Shown here piece after piece: positions 45,430 through 57,422 of a stretch of DNA of 64,000 nucleotides (the first letter of the stretch is position 1; every line of letters begins with the position of its first letter). A program made the translations under genes and the position numbers. The notes beneath the pieces were generated by a model. That model had not been told where the DNA came from, searched no databases, and saw only the letters and a program-made list of their open reading frames with translations. This stretch comes from Betaproteobacteria bacterium (GTDB lineage Bacteria; Pseudomonadota; Gammaproteobacteria; Burkholderiales; Burkholderiaceae_D), in contig JANYFL010000043.1 of NCBI GenBank assembly GCA_025362735.1, forward strand, positions 1 to 64,000, given 5' to 3'.

Positions 45430-45649
45430 GGTAAGCTTCCTCGTCAGCTGCGCTCGCCCATTCACCAAGGGTGCCTTCAACAGCACGCAGATACTCCACA
45501 TCCATTGGCTGCACGCGACGCACTGTCGCTGTACCGTTCGTCCCGACTTCCCAGGCAATCAGGTCGCCTGGCGTGACCTGTAACGCGACGCGCACGTCTT
45601 GGGGAATGGTGGTTTGGCCCTTGGCCGTGATTTTGGCAACTGCTAGCAT
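45419..45649 (-). CDS. mazE: AbrB/MazE-family antitoxin
   Basis: Antitoxin of 76 residues. VAKITAKGQTTIPQDVRVALQVTPGDLIAWEV is the swapped-hairpin AbrB/MazE DNA-binding domain. The C-terminal tail (MDVEYLRAVEGTLGEWASAADEEAYRGL) is the toxin-binding part. CAGGAG lies 6 nt before the ATG. Upstream, the minus strand has TATAGT and a direct repeat GTAAGGA-A-GTAAGGA that may belong to the operator. Confidence 0.87.
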   Translation of the reverse strand: MLAVAKITAKGQTTIPQDVRVALQVTPGDLIAWEVGTNGTATVRRVQPMDVEYLRAVEGTLGEWASAADEEAYRGL

Positions 45650-45740
45650 TATTTGCTCCTGGTAATGCGATCCTTACTTCCTTACTATAATGCAGTCGCG
45701 CTGCCAAATCCAGAACAAAATGGTTTCATGTGGCCCGAGT

Positions 45741-47111
45741 TCATTTACCAATACAGAAGCGGCTGAAAATTTCTCCGAGCAGGTCGTCGGCACTGAAGGC
45801 GCCCGTGATGGTGTTGAGCTGGTCTTGGGCAAGGCGCAGTTCTTCGGCGAAGAGATCAAGAACACGATCATTTTGCGCAGCGTGATCGGCGGCATCAGCA
45901 AGATGGAGCGCGGCAGAACGCAAGGCGATGAGATGACGTTCACGGGCGAGATAAACCGTTTCACTGCTGGAATGCCAACCCGCGATGGCGAGCAGTTCTT
46001 TTCTTAACAAGTCGATGCCTGCGCCCGTTTTGGCAGACAGGTAAATCTGTTCGGCATCAAGACGTGCCACGTCCTTAGTGAGATCGACTTTGTTGTAAAC
46101 AATGCGGCGTGGCACGGCGCTGATGGCTTGTAGACGTGCTGCGATCACTTCATCTTCAACCGTGTCGGGCTGGGTTGCATCGCGCAGATTGAGGATGACA
46201 TCGGCGCGTTCGATTTCAGCCCAAGTGCGTGCAATGCCGATACGCTCGACCTCATCGGCTTCGGCATCATCGCGTAGACCGGCAGTGTCGATGATGTGCA
46301 GCGGAATACCTTCGATCTGAATGGTCTCGACGATTTTGTCACGCGTGGTTCCAGCAATCGCGGTGACAATCGCGACCTCGGCCTGGGCAAGCGCGTTGAG
46401 CAGGCTGGACTTGCCAACATTGGGCCGACCCGCGAGCACGACTTTGAGGCCATTGCGCAGCAAGGCGCCTTGTTGCGACTGATCGAGCAGATGCTGAAGT
46501 TGTACACGTATGCGGGCGAGCTGACCACGCGCATCGGCTTTTTCCAGAAAGTCGATTTCTTCTTCAGGAAAATCCAGCGTCGCCTCGACCAGCATGCGCA
46601 GGTGGATGACGGCTTCAACCAAGGCATGCACGGCTTGCGAAAACGCACCCGAGAGCGAGGCTTGCGCACTTTTGGCGGCAGCGGTCGTGCTGGCTTCGAT
46701 CAGATCGGCCACCGCTTCGGCTTGCGCCAGATCAAGCTTGTCGTTCAAAAAAGCGCGGCGCGTGAATTCGCCCGGCTCGGCCAATTTCAGGCCGATGTCA
46801 GTGCCCACTTGCAGGCAACGTTCAATCAGCATTTGCAACACGACCGGTCCGCCGTGACCCTGAAGTTCGAGCACGTCTTCACCGGTATACGAATGCGGCG
46901 CAGGGAAATAGAGGGCAAGGCCGGCATCGATGGGAGATCCATCGACGTTCAGAAAATCCATGTAAGTCGCGTGTCTTGGCGTGAGCGGGCGCTTGCACAA
47001 AGCTTGTATCAGGTCATCTAATCGGCACCCAGAAATGCGCACAACACCGATGCCGCCGCGACCAGGAGCGGTGGCGATGGCAATAATCGGATGGGTGTGG
47101 GTCAGTTTCAT
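45741..47111 (-). CDS. mnmE: tRNA modification GTPase MnmE
   Basis: With MnmG it places carboxymethylaminomethyl groups on U34 of tRNAs. About 456 residues from the ATG at 47111 ([28 protein letters not shown]); an ATG at 47144 lies inside the terminator hairpin and is rejected. Formyl-THF-binding N-terminal domain, helical domain, then G domain with [29 protein letters not shown] and YNKVDL. The C-terminus is CIGK, with the catalytic cysteine of the family. Confidence 0.97.
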   Translation of the reverse strand: MKLTHTHPIIAIATAPGRGGIGVVRISGCRLDDLIQALCKRPLTPRHATYMDFLNVDGSPIDAGLALYFPAPHSYTGEDVLELQGHGGPVVLQMLIERCLQVGTDIGLKLAEPGEFTRRAFLNDKLDLAQAEAVADLIEASTTAAAKSAQASLSGAFSQAVHALVEAVIHLRMLVEATLDFPEEEIDFLEKADARGQLARIRVQLQHLLDQSQQGALLRNGLKVVLAGRPNVGKSSLLNALAQAEVAIVTAIAGTTRDKIVETIQIEGIPLHIIDTAGLRDDAEADEVERIGIARTWAEIERADVILNLRDATQPDTVEDEVIAARLQAISAVPRRIVYNKVDLTKDVARLDAEQIYLSAKTGAGIDLLRKELLAIAGWHSSSETVYLARERHLIALRSAALHLADAADHAAQNDRVLDLFAEELRLAQDQLNTITGAFSADDLLGEIFSRFCIGK

Positions 47112-47126
47112 ATAAGGATGCGGAAA

Positions 47127-47157
47127 CAAAAAAGCCGCGCACATCTCTGCGCGCGGC
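47127..47157 (-). terminator. intrinsic terminator between yidC and mnmE
   Basis: Minus strand: GCCGCGC (47157–47151) pairs with GCGCGGC (47140–47134), 10-nt loop, followed by TTTTTTG. It ends the rpmH–rnpA–yidD–yidC transcript 21 nt after yidC and 16 nt before mnmE. Confidence 0.85.
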
Positions 47158-47177
47158 CTTGATGGTTAGCACCTATT

Positions 47178-48866
47178 CTAAGTGGCTTTCTTGTCACCCA
47201 ACAGGCGTGTTATCTGCCACTGCTGCGCAATCGACAGAATGTTGTTGACGACCCAGTACAGCACCAGACCGGCCGGGAAGAAAAAGAAGGTCACACCAAA
47301 AATCAGTGGCATGATCATCATCATCTTGGCCTGCATCGGATCGGGTGGCGTGGGATTGAGTTTGAACTGCACAAACATCGACACCATCATCACAACTGGC
47401 AGAATGTAGAACGGATCCGGGGCAGCCAGATCGTGAATCCAGCCCATCCATGGCGCGCCACGCATTTCAACACTGGCGAGCAAGGTGGAATACAGTGCGA
47501 TGAAAACCGGGATCTGGATCAGGATCGGCAGACAGCCGCCCATCGGATTGATCTTTTCGGTCTTGTATAACTCCATCATCGCCTGATTCATTTTCATGCG
47601 GTCATCCTTGTATTTCTCCTGGATAACCTTGAGGCGTGGCGCGACGTTTTTCATGCGTGCCATCGATTTGTAGCTGGCCGCAGATAGCGGGAAAAAAGCC
47701 GCCTTGATCAGTGCCGTCAAGGCGACAATGGCCCAGCCCCAATTACCGATAATGACATGCAGCTTCTCAAGTAGCCAAAACATTGGCTTAGCTAGTAACT
47801 GCGTCCGTCCATAGTCGCGCACCAGTTCCAGTCCCGGTGCGGTCTTTTCAAGGAGGCGTTCAACCTGCGGCCCAACAAACAACTCCGCATCATTTTTCAC
47901 CGCTGCACCTGGTGCAATTGAACCCAGGCTTTGGCGCACACCGACACGATAGAGATTGGTCGCCACTTTTTCGGTATAGATGCTGCGCTCACCTGCAGCC
48001 GGAAGCCAGGCCGAAACAAAATAATGCTGAAGCATGGCAACCCAGCCGTCGCTGGCGGAAGCGACATGCTCGTCTGGTGCTTTGCCCTTTTCAATGTCGC
48101 TAAAGCCGACTTTCTGGAAATGGCCGGCTTCGCTATAGACCGCAGGGCCGGTGAAGGTGCTGTAGAAACGGGAGCCGCCGGCCGGATTATTGCCGTCACG
48201 CACCAGTTGCAGATACAACTGCGGCACCACTGGTGCTGTGCCGGTATTGATGACTTCATGACGCACGCCGATTTCGTAACTGCCGCGCTTGAAGGTGTAC
48301 GTCTTGATCAGCCGGACGCCGCCTGTTTCAGCTTGCATCGAAACTTCAAACTGATCCTGACCCTCAGCCAGTGTGCGCACACCCGGCAGCAACGTAAAGA
48401 TGGTCTTGTGATTGGGCAATGCCCCGGCTTCGCTGCTGCCGCCCACCAGACCGGACTGAGCGAGATAGGTGCGCTCTGGGCTTAAGTCCAGCAAGGTCAT
48501 GTTGCGTTTGGCGTCTTCGGTGTCCTGATATTTCAGCAGTTCAACGCGACGCAGTTCTCCGCCAAGGGTGTCCAGGTCAACCGCCAGCAAATCCGTGCGG
48601 ACTTGAATTCGTTCGGATGCAACGGGCGCAGGGTCCACGCTGGCTGGAATCGCAGCTCTTGCTGGCGAGGCTGTCGTGGTTGGCGTCGCAGCAGGAATGT
48701 CATTCGCTGTTCCGGATGACGGCGCGCTTACCGAGGCTGGCGCCTTGACCGCTGGCGCACTGGAAAACATGGATGCGTGGCCGTTGTAACGCTGCCAGTT
48801 GTCCCAAAGGAAAAACAGGGACATGGTAAAGATTACCCACAGGATCGTACGTCGCGTGTCCATCAT
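47178..48866 (-). CDS. yidC: membrane protein insertase YidC
   Basis: Insertase of 562 residues. N-terminal TM (TILWVIFTMSLFFLWDNW), a low-complexity Ala/Pro/Thr linker, the large periplasmic β domain (about 85–340), then the conserved five-TM core starting FWLLEKLHVIIGNWGWAIVALT. The hydrophilic groove arginine lies in ASYKSMARMKNVAPRL. It inserts proteins such as AtpE with or without Sec. Follows yidD in the usual order. Confidence 0.97.
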   Translation of the reverse strand: MMDTRRTILWVIFTMSLFFLWDNWQRYNGHASMFSSAPAVKAPASVSAPSSGTANDIPAATPTTTASPARAAIPASVDPAPVASERIQVRTDLLAVDLDTLGGELRRVELLKYQDTEDAKRNMTLLDLSPERTYLAQSGLVGGSSEAGALPNHKTIFTLLPGVRTLAEGQDQFEVSMQAETGGVRLIKTYTFKRGSYEIGVRHEVINTGTAPVVPQLYLQLVRDGNNPAGGSRFYSTFTGPAVYSEAGHFQKVGFSDIEKGKAPDEHVASASDGWVAMLQHYFVSAWLPAAGERSIYTEKVATNLYRVGVRQSLGSIAPGAAVKNDAELFVGPQVERLLEKTAPGLELVRDYGRTQLLAKPMFWLLEKLHVIIGNWGWAIVALTALIKAAFFPLSAASYKSMARMKNVAPRLKVIQEKYKDDRMKMNQAMMELYKTEKINPMGGCLPILIQIPVFIALYSTLLASVEMRGAPWMGWIHDLAAPDPFYILPVVMMVSMFVQFKLNPTPPDPMQAKMMMIMPLIFGVTFFFFPAGLVLYWVVNNILSIAQQWQITRLLGDKKAT

Positions 48867-48899
48867 GATAGGAAGAGTGTGGTCTTAAGGTGAAGGGGA

Positions 48900-49172
48900 T
48901 TAGTGATGATGGCTGCAACAGTGCGGAGCAGCTTTTGACGTTCGTTGCGGCGTTGACTGCACTTCGGGCACCGGGTCGTAACCACCTGCATGCCAGGGGT
49001 GACATCGACCCAAACGTTTGAGGGCCAACCAGCTGCCGCGCAATGTGCCCTGGCTGCGCAAAGCCTCAATGGCATATTCCGAGCAACTGGGACTGAAACG
49101 GCAACGCGACCCCAGCCAAGGGCTGACCACCAGTTGGTAAGCGCGGATCAGGTAACTTAGTACGGCGCGCAT
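48900..49172 (-). CDS. yidD: membrane protein insertion efficiency factor YidD
   Basis: Small membrane-associated protein, 90 residues from the ATG at 49172 ([21 protein letters not shown]); the longer reading adds 15 unsupported residues. The three conserved cysteines appear in [17 protein letters not shown] and [15 protein letters not shown]. It assists YidC, encoded next. The C-terminal tail is histidine/cysteine-rich (HCCSHHH). Confidence 0.94.
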   Translation of the reverse strand: MRAVLSYLIRAYQLVVSPWLGSRCRFSPSCSEYAIEALRSQGTLRGSWLALKRLGRCHPWHAGGYDPVPEVQSTPQRTSKAAPHCCSHHH

Positions 49173-49218
49173 GATTGAGAGTGAACAGGCCTGGCTCGGA
49201 ACATCGATTGAATTCAAC

Positions 49219-49686
49219 TCAGGATTTGGGAGAAACGCTGCCTTGCAGCTGCAGTTTGACTGTCATTTGTTGCAACAGGTTTTCTGCATCCTCATGACAT
49301 TGCCGCTTTAGCAAAACCAACGATTGTTCTGGTGCAATGGTGCCCAATAAGCGCGCCACCAATCCGCGTCCAGGAAGATTCAGAAGTTCAGCCCGGCACC
49401 GGAAGGCCTCACGCCAAATTCTTTTGATGGCATTACGCCGTACGGAACTGGCTTCATAGCGTTTTGGAACAACCAGACCAAGCCGCCAAACCCTGGATTC
49501 CGGTGCCAGAAACGCTTCAATATTTGCTACGCCTGCAGCGTTTTGTTCTGGCTCAAATACATACAGAGCAAAACGAGGATTTCGTACCAACGCTTTTTGT
49601 TTAAGCGCTTTTACGAAATCCTCGGGTTCAGTCAAGCGCTTGCGCCGGGGAAACCCCTGCGCCGGAATTGATCGTTGCTGAAGCAT
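49219..49686 (-). CDS. rnpA: ribonuclease P protein component
   Basis: Protein subunit of RNase P, which matures tRNA 5' ends with the RNA rnpB. 155 residues. The RNR signature is [17 protein letters not shown]; upstream RLGLVVPKR gives the central sheet. Slightly longer than E. coli RnpA (119), mainly from an N-terminal extension and an insertion around [11 protein letters not shown]. Lies between rpmH and yidD as usual. Confidence 0.95.
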   Translation of the reverse strand: MLQQRSIPAQGFPRRKRLTEPEDFVKALKQKALVRNPRFALYVFEPEQNAAGVANIEAFLAPESRVWRLGLVVPKRYEASSVRRNAIKRIWREAFRCRAELLNLPGRGLVARLLGTIAPEQSLVLLKRQCHEDAENLLQQMTVKLQLQGSVSPKS

Positions 49687-49756
49687 TAATCAATTCGGAA
49701 TCAATACAGGGCGCGCTTGTGCCTGACGACACACGCGTGCACTTTGCTTAGATACG

Positions 49757-49891
49757 TTAAACCGACAAACTGTGACGACCCTTGGCACGGCGCGCGCGAA
49801 TAACGCCACGGCCACCACGGGTCTTCATGCGGACGAGAAAACCGTGCGTGCGCTTGCGACGGACGACGGAAGGTTGATATGTACGTTTCAT
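49757..49891 (-). CDS. rpmH: 50S ribosomal protein L34
   Basis: Ribosomal protein of 44 residues, read directly from the minus strand: [20 protein letters not shown], then [20 protein letters not shown] and ending SLSV. This matches L34 across its whole length. TTGGAG lies 8 nt before the ATG. First gene of the leftward rpmH–rnpA–yidD–yidC transcript, divergent from dnaA. Confidence 0.97.
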   Translation of the reverse strand: MKRTYQPSVVRRKRTHGFLVRMKTRGGRGVIRARRAKGRHSLSV

Positions 49892-50272
49892 CAAAAACTC
49901 CAAAAATATCCAGAACCCGCCATTTAATCATAATTCTGTAAATTTGTATTCTCTTGGTCATACATGAGAACTTTCTGAATCCCGTTTCGCTTTCGGCTTT
50001 TTCTTGCCCGGATCTGTGGATAACTTTGCAATTCTGGGCGCTTGGCGGTATCATATGGCCTCACAGAAGATACCCAAACGCCTGTTGCGCCCGCGCCCAG
50101 GTCTCGTCCCCGGATCCATCAAAATTTCTTTTAGAGACAGGCACTTGCATGGTGTTTTCCGCTTTATTACAAACTTTCTGCGAGCACTTTTCTGTCGGCG
50201 TGGAAGTTTTGTATCGACTTTGTTTGCGTGTGCCGGGAATAGCAGCAGTTGAGCCGCCCACAGGTCTTGGTC
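49892..50272. other. 381-nt rpmH–dnaA intergenic region with one DnaA box
   Basis: No gene. It carries the promoters for rpmH (left) and dnaA (right). A perfect DnaA box TGTGGATAA is at 50015–50023. The part next to rpmH (about 49905–49970) is AT-rich. A single clear box makes DnaA autoregulation of its own promoter the simplest reading, with oriC more likely on the dnaN side. Confidence 0.6.
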
Positions 50273-51757
50273 ATGACTGACTTTTGGCGATCCTGCACGA
50301 CCCAGTTGCGTGATGAACTCACGCCGCAGCAGTTCAACGCCTGGATCAAACCCCTGGCTCCGGCTGAATTCAATGATGCCAACCGCACCTTGCGTATTGG
50401 CGCGCCGAATCGTTTCAAACTGGACTGGGTCAAGAACCAGTTTGCGGAGCGTATCAATGCCTTTGCCAACCAATATTTTGAAGGGCCGGTTCAGCTCGAA
50501 TTCTTTCTGGCCGGTAAGCCCATCGAGCCCGATGCCGCGCCTGCAACCACGACCACCCGAACCGGCAGCGGTCCCTCTGGTTCGGCGCCGGGCCCGGCAA
50601 ACGCCTATGCCTCCGCGCAACCAGTAAGTAGTAATGCCAACAACCTCAATGGTTTTCATCAGTCCGCACCGAACAGTCACGCGGTTGGTCTGAATACCGG
50701 TCTGAACGGCCATGCGAACGCAGCTTCAGAAGCCGACCGTTCTCGCTTGAACCGTGCGTTGACCTTTGACACCTTCGTTACCGGCAAGGCGAATCAGTTG
50801 GCACGAGCCGCTGCGATGCAGGTGGCCGACAATCCCGGCACTTCGTACAACCCGCTGTTTTTGTATGGCGGGGTCGGGCTGGGCAAGACGCATTTGATTC
50901 AGGCCATCGGCAACATGTTGCTGGCGCGTAATCCGAACGCCAATATTCGCTACATCCACGCCGAGCAATTCGTCAGCGATGTCGTCAAGGCCTATCAGCG
51001 CAAAGCCTTCGACGGCTTCAAACAGTATTACCACTCGCTCGATTTATTGCTGATCGACGATATCCAATTTTTTTCGGGCAAGAATCGCACACAGGAAGAA
51101 TTCTTCTACGCTTTTGAAGCGCTGATCTCTGCACGCAAGCAAATCATCATCACCAGCGACACCTATCCCTCGGAAATTACCGGGATCGACGACCGTCTGG
51201 TGTCGCGTTTTGGTTCCGGCCTGACCGTTGCGGTCGAACCACCCGAACTCGAAATGCGCGTTGCCATTCTGCTGAAGAAGGCCGAGCAGGAAGGTTGCAG
51301 CCTGCCCGATGAAGTCGCTTTTTTTGTCGCCAAGCATTTGCGCTCCAATGTGCGCGAACTCGAAGGTGCGCTGCGCAAGATTCTTGCGTTTTCCAGTTTT
51401 CACGGGAAAGAAATCACCATTGATGTCGCGCGGGACGCCCTCAAGGATTTGCTGACGGTGCAAAAGACCCAGATCTCGGTCGAGAACATTCAGAAGACTG
51501 TGGCGGATTTTTACAAGATCAAGGTTGCTGACATGTATTCGCAACGTCGCCCGACCAATATTGCCAGGCCCAGGCAGATTGCCATGTACTTCGCCAAGGA
51601 GCTGACCCAAAAAAGCCTGCCCGAAATTGGCGAGTTGTTTGGTGGTCGCGATCACACCACTGTCTTGCATGCCGTCCGCAAGATTAATGAATTAAGACAA
51701 ACGCAGTCTGAACTGAACCATCAGCTGCACGTACTCGAACAAACATTGAAGGGCTGA
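50273..51757 (+). CDS. dnaA: chromosomal replication initiator DnaA
   Basis: Initiator ATPase, 494 residues from the ATG at 50273 ([25 protein letters not shown]); an upstream TTG adds eight. Domain I at 1–85; a linker rich in Asn/Ala/Ser/Gly (domain II, about 90–160); AAA+ domain III with [22 protein letters not shown] and the sensor arginine region; domain IV with the DnaA-box-binding signature [16 protein letters not shown]. Confidence 0.98.
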   Translation: MTDFWRSCTTQLRDELTPQQFNAWIKPLAPAEFNDANRTLRIGAPNRFKLDWVKNQFAERINAFANQYFEGPVQLEFFLAGKPIEPDAAPATTTTRTGSGPSGSAPGPANAYASAQPVSSNANNLNGFHQSAPNSHAVGLNTGLNGHANAASEADRSRLNRALTFDTFVTGKANQLARAAAMQVADNPGTSYNPLFLYGGVGLGKTHLIQAIGNMLLARNPNANIRYIHAEQFVSDVVKAYQRKAFDGFKQYYHSLDLLLIDDIQFFSGKNRTQEEFFYAFEALISARKQIIITSDTYPSEITGIDDRLVSRFGSGLTVAVEPPELEMRVAILLKKAEQEGCSLPDEVAFFVAKHLRSNVRELEGALRKILAFSSFHGKEITIDVARDALKDLLTVQKTQISVENIQKTVADFYKIKVADMYSQRRPTNIARPRQIAMYFAKELTQKSLPEIGELFGGRDHTTVLHAVRKINELRQTQSELNHQLHVLEQTLKG

Positions 51758-52009
51758 AGTACTAGATAAAGCGAAGGGAATTTGAAGCATCCGCATGAAC
51801 GCAAAAGTTCTGTATCCAATGTGAGCAATTTGTGGATAAGCAGAACAATTTTGCTGATGGATTTTTTCATCCACATTCATGCATACGCTGTTCGACCTCT
51901 TCTGCTTGCTGTTGTTATTACTGTATCTGCTTGATCTGTAAACGATTAAAGCTGTTGTCCACAGAACTGAACTTGCCTTATTAACTACTACTAATTAAGG
52001 ATATAGCTT
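51758..52009. other. candidate oriC between dnaA and dnaN
   Basis: 252 nt without a gene. A perfect DnaA box TGTGGATAA lies at 51831–51839; single-mismatch boxes are TCATCCACA (51867–51875) and TTGTCCACA (51955–51963). AT-rich tracts (about 51900–51950, and 51975–52005 just before dnaN) could serve as unwinding element. This is a typical bacterial oriC arrangement. The dnaN promoter must also be here or within dnaA. Confidence 0.6.
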
Positions 52010-53128
52010 ATGCAATTGGTTAAATCCCAACGTGATGCGCTGCTTCGGCCGCTGCAAATCGTCAGCGGTATTGTCGAGCGTAGGCATACCTTGCCTATTC
52101 TGGCCAATATCTTGATCCGTAAAGAAGGATCGAAGCTGTCGTTTTTGTCGACCGACATTGAAGTGCAAATTACTACCCATGCCGACATCGGCAGTGGTTC
52201 CGATACTGTTGCGACGACCGTCGCCGCCCGCAAACTGCAAGACATTCTGCGAGCGTTACCGGAAAGCAGCGAAGTGGCACTGTCGTTATCGAACAAGAAA
52301 ATGACCGTGCAGTCGGGCAAGAGTCGCTTCAACTTACAGACTCTGGCCGCAGAAGAATTTCCGACGGTCACTCAGCCCGAACGCTATAGCGCCTCGCTGA
52401 CCCTGCCGCAGAAAACGCTCAAGCATCTGTTCTCGATGGTGCATTTCTCGATGGCGCAGCAGGACATCCGTTATTACCTCAACGGTCTATTGCTGGTCGT
52501 TGAAGGGAAGAAAGTGGTTGCTGTGGCCACCGATGGACACCGACTCGCGTATTGCAGTGTCGAACTGGATCCGGCCAAGGCCAGTGATGTGGCACGCCAG
52601 GACGTCATCATTCCGCGCAAGACCATTATCGAATTGCAGCGTCTGCTTGAAGACAACGACGAGCCGGTCAATGTGGACATCGCGCCGAACCAGGTGCGCT
52701 TTACGTTCGGCAATGTCGAACTGATTTCCAAACTGGTTGAAGGCAAGTTCCCCGATTACCAGCGCGTTATTCCGAGCGGCTACACCAAGAGTTTTGATAT
52801 CAGTCGCGAGACCTGGCTGCAGTCACTGCAACGCGTCGCGATTCTGACTTCGGACAAGTTCAAGGGTGTGCGTTTCATTCTTTCCGACAACAGCGTCAAG
52901 ATCAGTTCGACCAATGCGGACCAGGAAGACGCTCAGGATGAAATCGAAATCGATTACAAGCACGGTCCGCTCGACATTGGTTTCAACGTGTCCTATCTCT
53001 TGGATGTGTTGAACAATCTCAAGACCGAGAAGGTGCGTGTCTCGGTCGGCGATTCCAATTCAAGCGCCTTGATTACCGTGCCGGATAACAACGACTTCAA
53101 GTACGTTGTGATGCCGATGCGGATTTAG
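52010..53128 (+). CDS. dnaN: DNA polymerase III sliding clamp (beta)
   Basis: Ring-shaped processivity factor, 372 residues in three similar domains. Starts MQLVKSQRDALLRPLQIVSGIVERRHTLPILANIL and ends TVPDNNDFKYVVMPMRI, the conserved C-terminal peptide-binding site region (MPMR(I/L)). Part of the rightward dnaA–dnaN–gyrB block. Confidence 0.98.
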   Translation: MQLVKSQRDALLRPLQIVSGIVERRHTLPILANILIRKEGSKLSFLSTDIEVQITTHADIGSGSDTVATTVAARKLQDILRALPESSEVALSLSNKKMTVQSGKSRFNLQTLAAEEFPTVTQPERYSASLTLPQKTLKHLFSMVHFSMAQQDIRYYLNGLLLVVEGKKVVAVATDGHRLAYCSVELDPAKASDVARQDVIIPRKTIIELQRLLEDNDEPVNVDIAPNQVRFTFGNVELISKLVEGKFPDYQRVIPSGYTKSFDISRETWLQSLQRVAILTSDKFKGVRFILSDNSVKISSTNADQEDAQDEIEIDYKHGPLDIGFNVSYLLDVLNNLKTEKVRVSVGDSNSSALITVPDNNDFKYVVMPMRI

Positions 53129-53149
53129 TTTTCTTAGTAATTTTGGTTC

Positions 53150-55895
<2,746 letters not shown>

Positions 55896-55953
55896 TGCGA
55901 TTGCCTTTGATCCACAATAAATACAACTCCTAATAAAAATAAACCGGAGGTTT

Positions 55954-57348
55954 GTGGTGACAATTGAAGGGTATACAAAGGACGAATTTGGAACGAAGCT
56001 TGGGAAAATTCTATCCACGTCTCGCCCTATTCAAAGCATTGAACATCTCAAGGGACGCTCTAAAGAACTAGATACGATCGAGAAAAGTTTGTATGCACCA
56101 GGCCGTCACGTTTTCATTTACGGTGATCGTGGGGTAGGCAAAAGCTCTTTAGCTGCAACAGCGGCCTATCAGTATCAAAGCGCGGAACGAGAGCCTGTTT
56201 TTGTATCGGGATCAGTAGACGATACGTTTCAGACGGTTATCGTGAATATTGCTAATCAGGCCCTTCGTCGCCCGCGCACAGAAGCAATAAGAACAAACAC
56301 CACGATGTCACTCGAATGGCGTGGAATTAAATGGAGTGATGGCATTGAACGCAGCAATCTTGACATCTCTTCTCAAATTCGTACGGTGGGAGATGCCGTC
56401 GAGTTATTAAAGCAAATTGCAGAAGCGCACTCTGAAAAACCCATTGTTGTTCTTGACGAGTTCGACACAATTGTAGATGTGAATGAACGAAATAAATTCG
56501 CATCATTGTTGAAGCAATTGGGTGATCAAAGTGTAAAGCTCAAGTTTATTTTTACTGGCGTCGGACATTCCCTTGACGAGTTACTTGGCGCTCACCAGTC
56601 CGCGTATCGTCAACTAGAAACGGTTGAACTTCCTCGCCTGGGTTGGGAAGCCAGAAGGGAGATCGTTTTGGAGGCCTCTGATGCTTTCAATCTCTCGTTG
56701 GATAACAACGTCAATTGGCGTATTGCTATGGTTAGTGATGGTTATCCTTATTACATCCATTCGATTACTGAAAAGATTCTATGGGAGGCCTTTTCTAGCG
56801 CTCAAGAAGTTAATGAAATTGGTTGGGACCTTTTCTTTCAAGGGTTACAAGACGCAATACTTTCTATAAATGCTGAGTTGAAAAAGCCTTATGGACAGGC
56901 CGTTTTAAATCGCAGTAGCGAATTTGAAGAAATTGTTTGGTCAACAGCTGACCACGATGATCTTTCCCGAGTACTTAGTGATATGTATCAGTCGTATACA
57001 AAGATTGTCGCAAAGCGAGGGCAAAATTCGATATTGCTTGATCAAAGCCGCTATGGTGCGCAGCTTCGCAAGCTCAAAGAAGAAAATTACGGAGCAATCC
57101 TGCAACAAGAATTAGGTCGACCTGGTTGGTATGGTTATCGAGAAAAAATGCTTCGTGGTTACGTGCGTATGCAGGCGGAGGCAAATGGTATTCAACTGAC
57201 AGGAGAGCGACCTGCACCTAAACAAAAAATGTATGTTGGTAATGCTAGAAATGGATACCGTGGCCCAGATACACCTAAAGGGGTACGTGAACATCAGAGA
57301 ATTTCAGATTGGGAAGAAACGACTTCTAATCTGCCCGACCCTGATTAA
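55954..57348 (+). CDS. AAA/Orc-like ATPase of unknown function, AT-rich
   Basis: Soluble protein of 464 residues. The N-terminal P-loop domain has GRSKELDTIEKSL, Walker A YGDRGVGKSSLA (about 51–62), Walker B VVLDEFD (about 165–171) and sensor 1 FIFTGVG, as in Orc1/Cdc6-like or MalT/STAND-type ATPases. From residue 290 on there is no family I recognise; helical, ending in a basic proline/glycine-rich tail. Two GTG codons compete as start behind CGGAGG. Codons are clearly AT-richer than gyrB 58 nt upstream, suggesting transfer. A stand-alone defence ATPase is possible but unproven. Confidence 0.7.
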   Translation: MVTIEGYTKDEFGTKLGKILSTSRPIQSIEHLKGRSKELDTIEKSLYAPGRHVFIYGDRGVGKSSLAATAAYQYQSAEREPVFVSGSVDDTFQTVIVNIANQALRRPRTEAIRTNTTMSLEWRGIKWSDGIERSNLDISSQIRTVGDAVELLKQIAEAHSEKPIVVLDEFDTIVDVNERNKFASLLKQLGDQSVKLKFIFTGVGHSLDELLGAHQSAYRQLETVELPRLGWEARREIVLEASDAFNLSLDNNVNWRIAMVSDGYPYYIHSITEKILWEAFSSAQEVNEIGWDLFFQGLQDAILSINAELKKPYGQAVLNRSSEFEEIVWSTADHDDLSRVLSDMYQSYTKIVAKRGQNSILLDQSRYGAQLRKLKEENYGAILQQELGRPGWYGYREKMLRGYVRMQAEANGIQLTGERPAPKQKMYVGNARNGYRGPDTPKGVREHQRISDWEETTSNLPDPD

Positions 57349-57422
57349 GTAAGATCGGCACAGAATTATTAGCTTCAGTCCGCGCTTTTGATCTTGAGCA
57401 TCCCGATGCGCAAAACCAGCCG

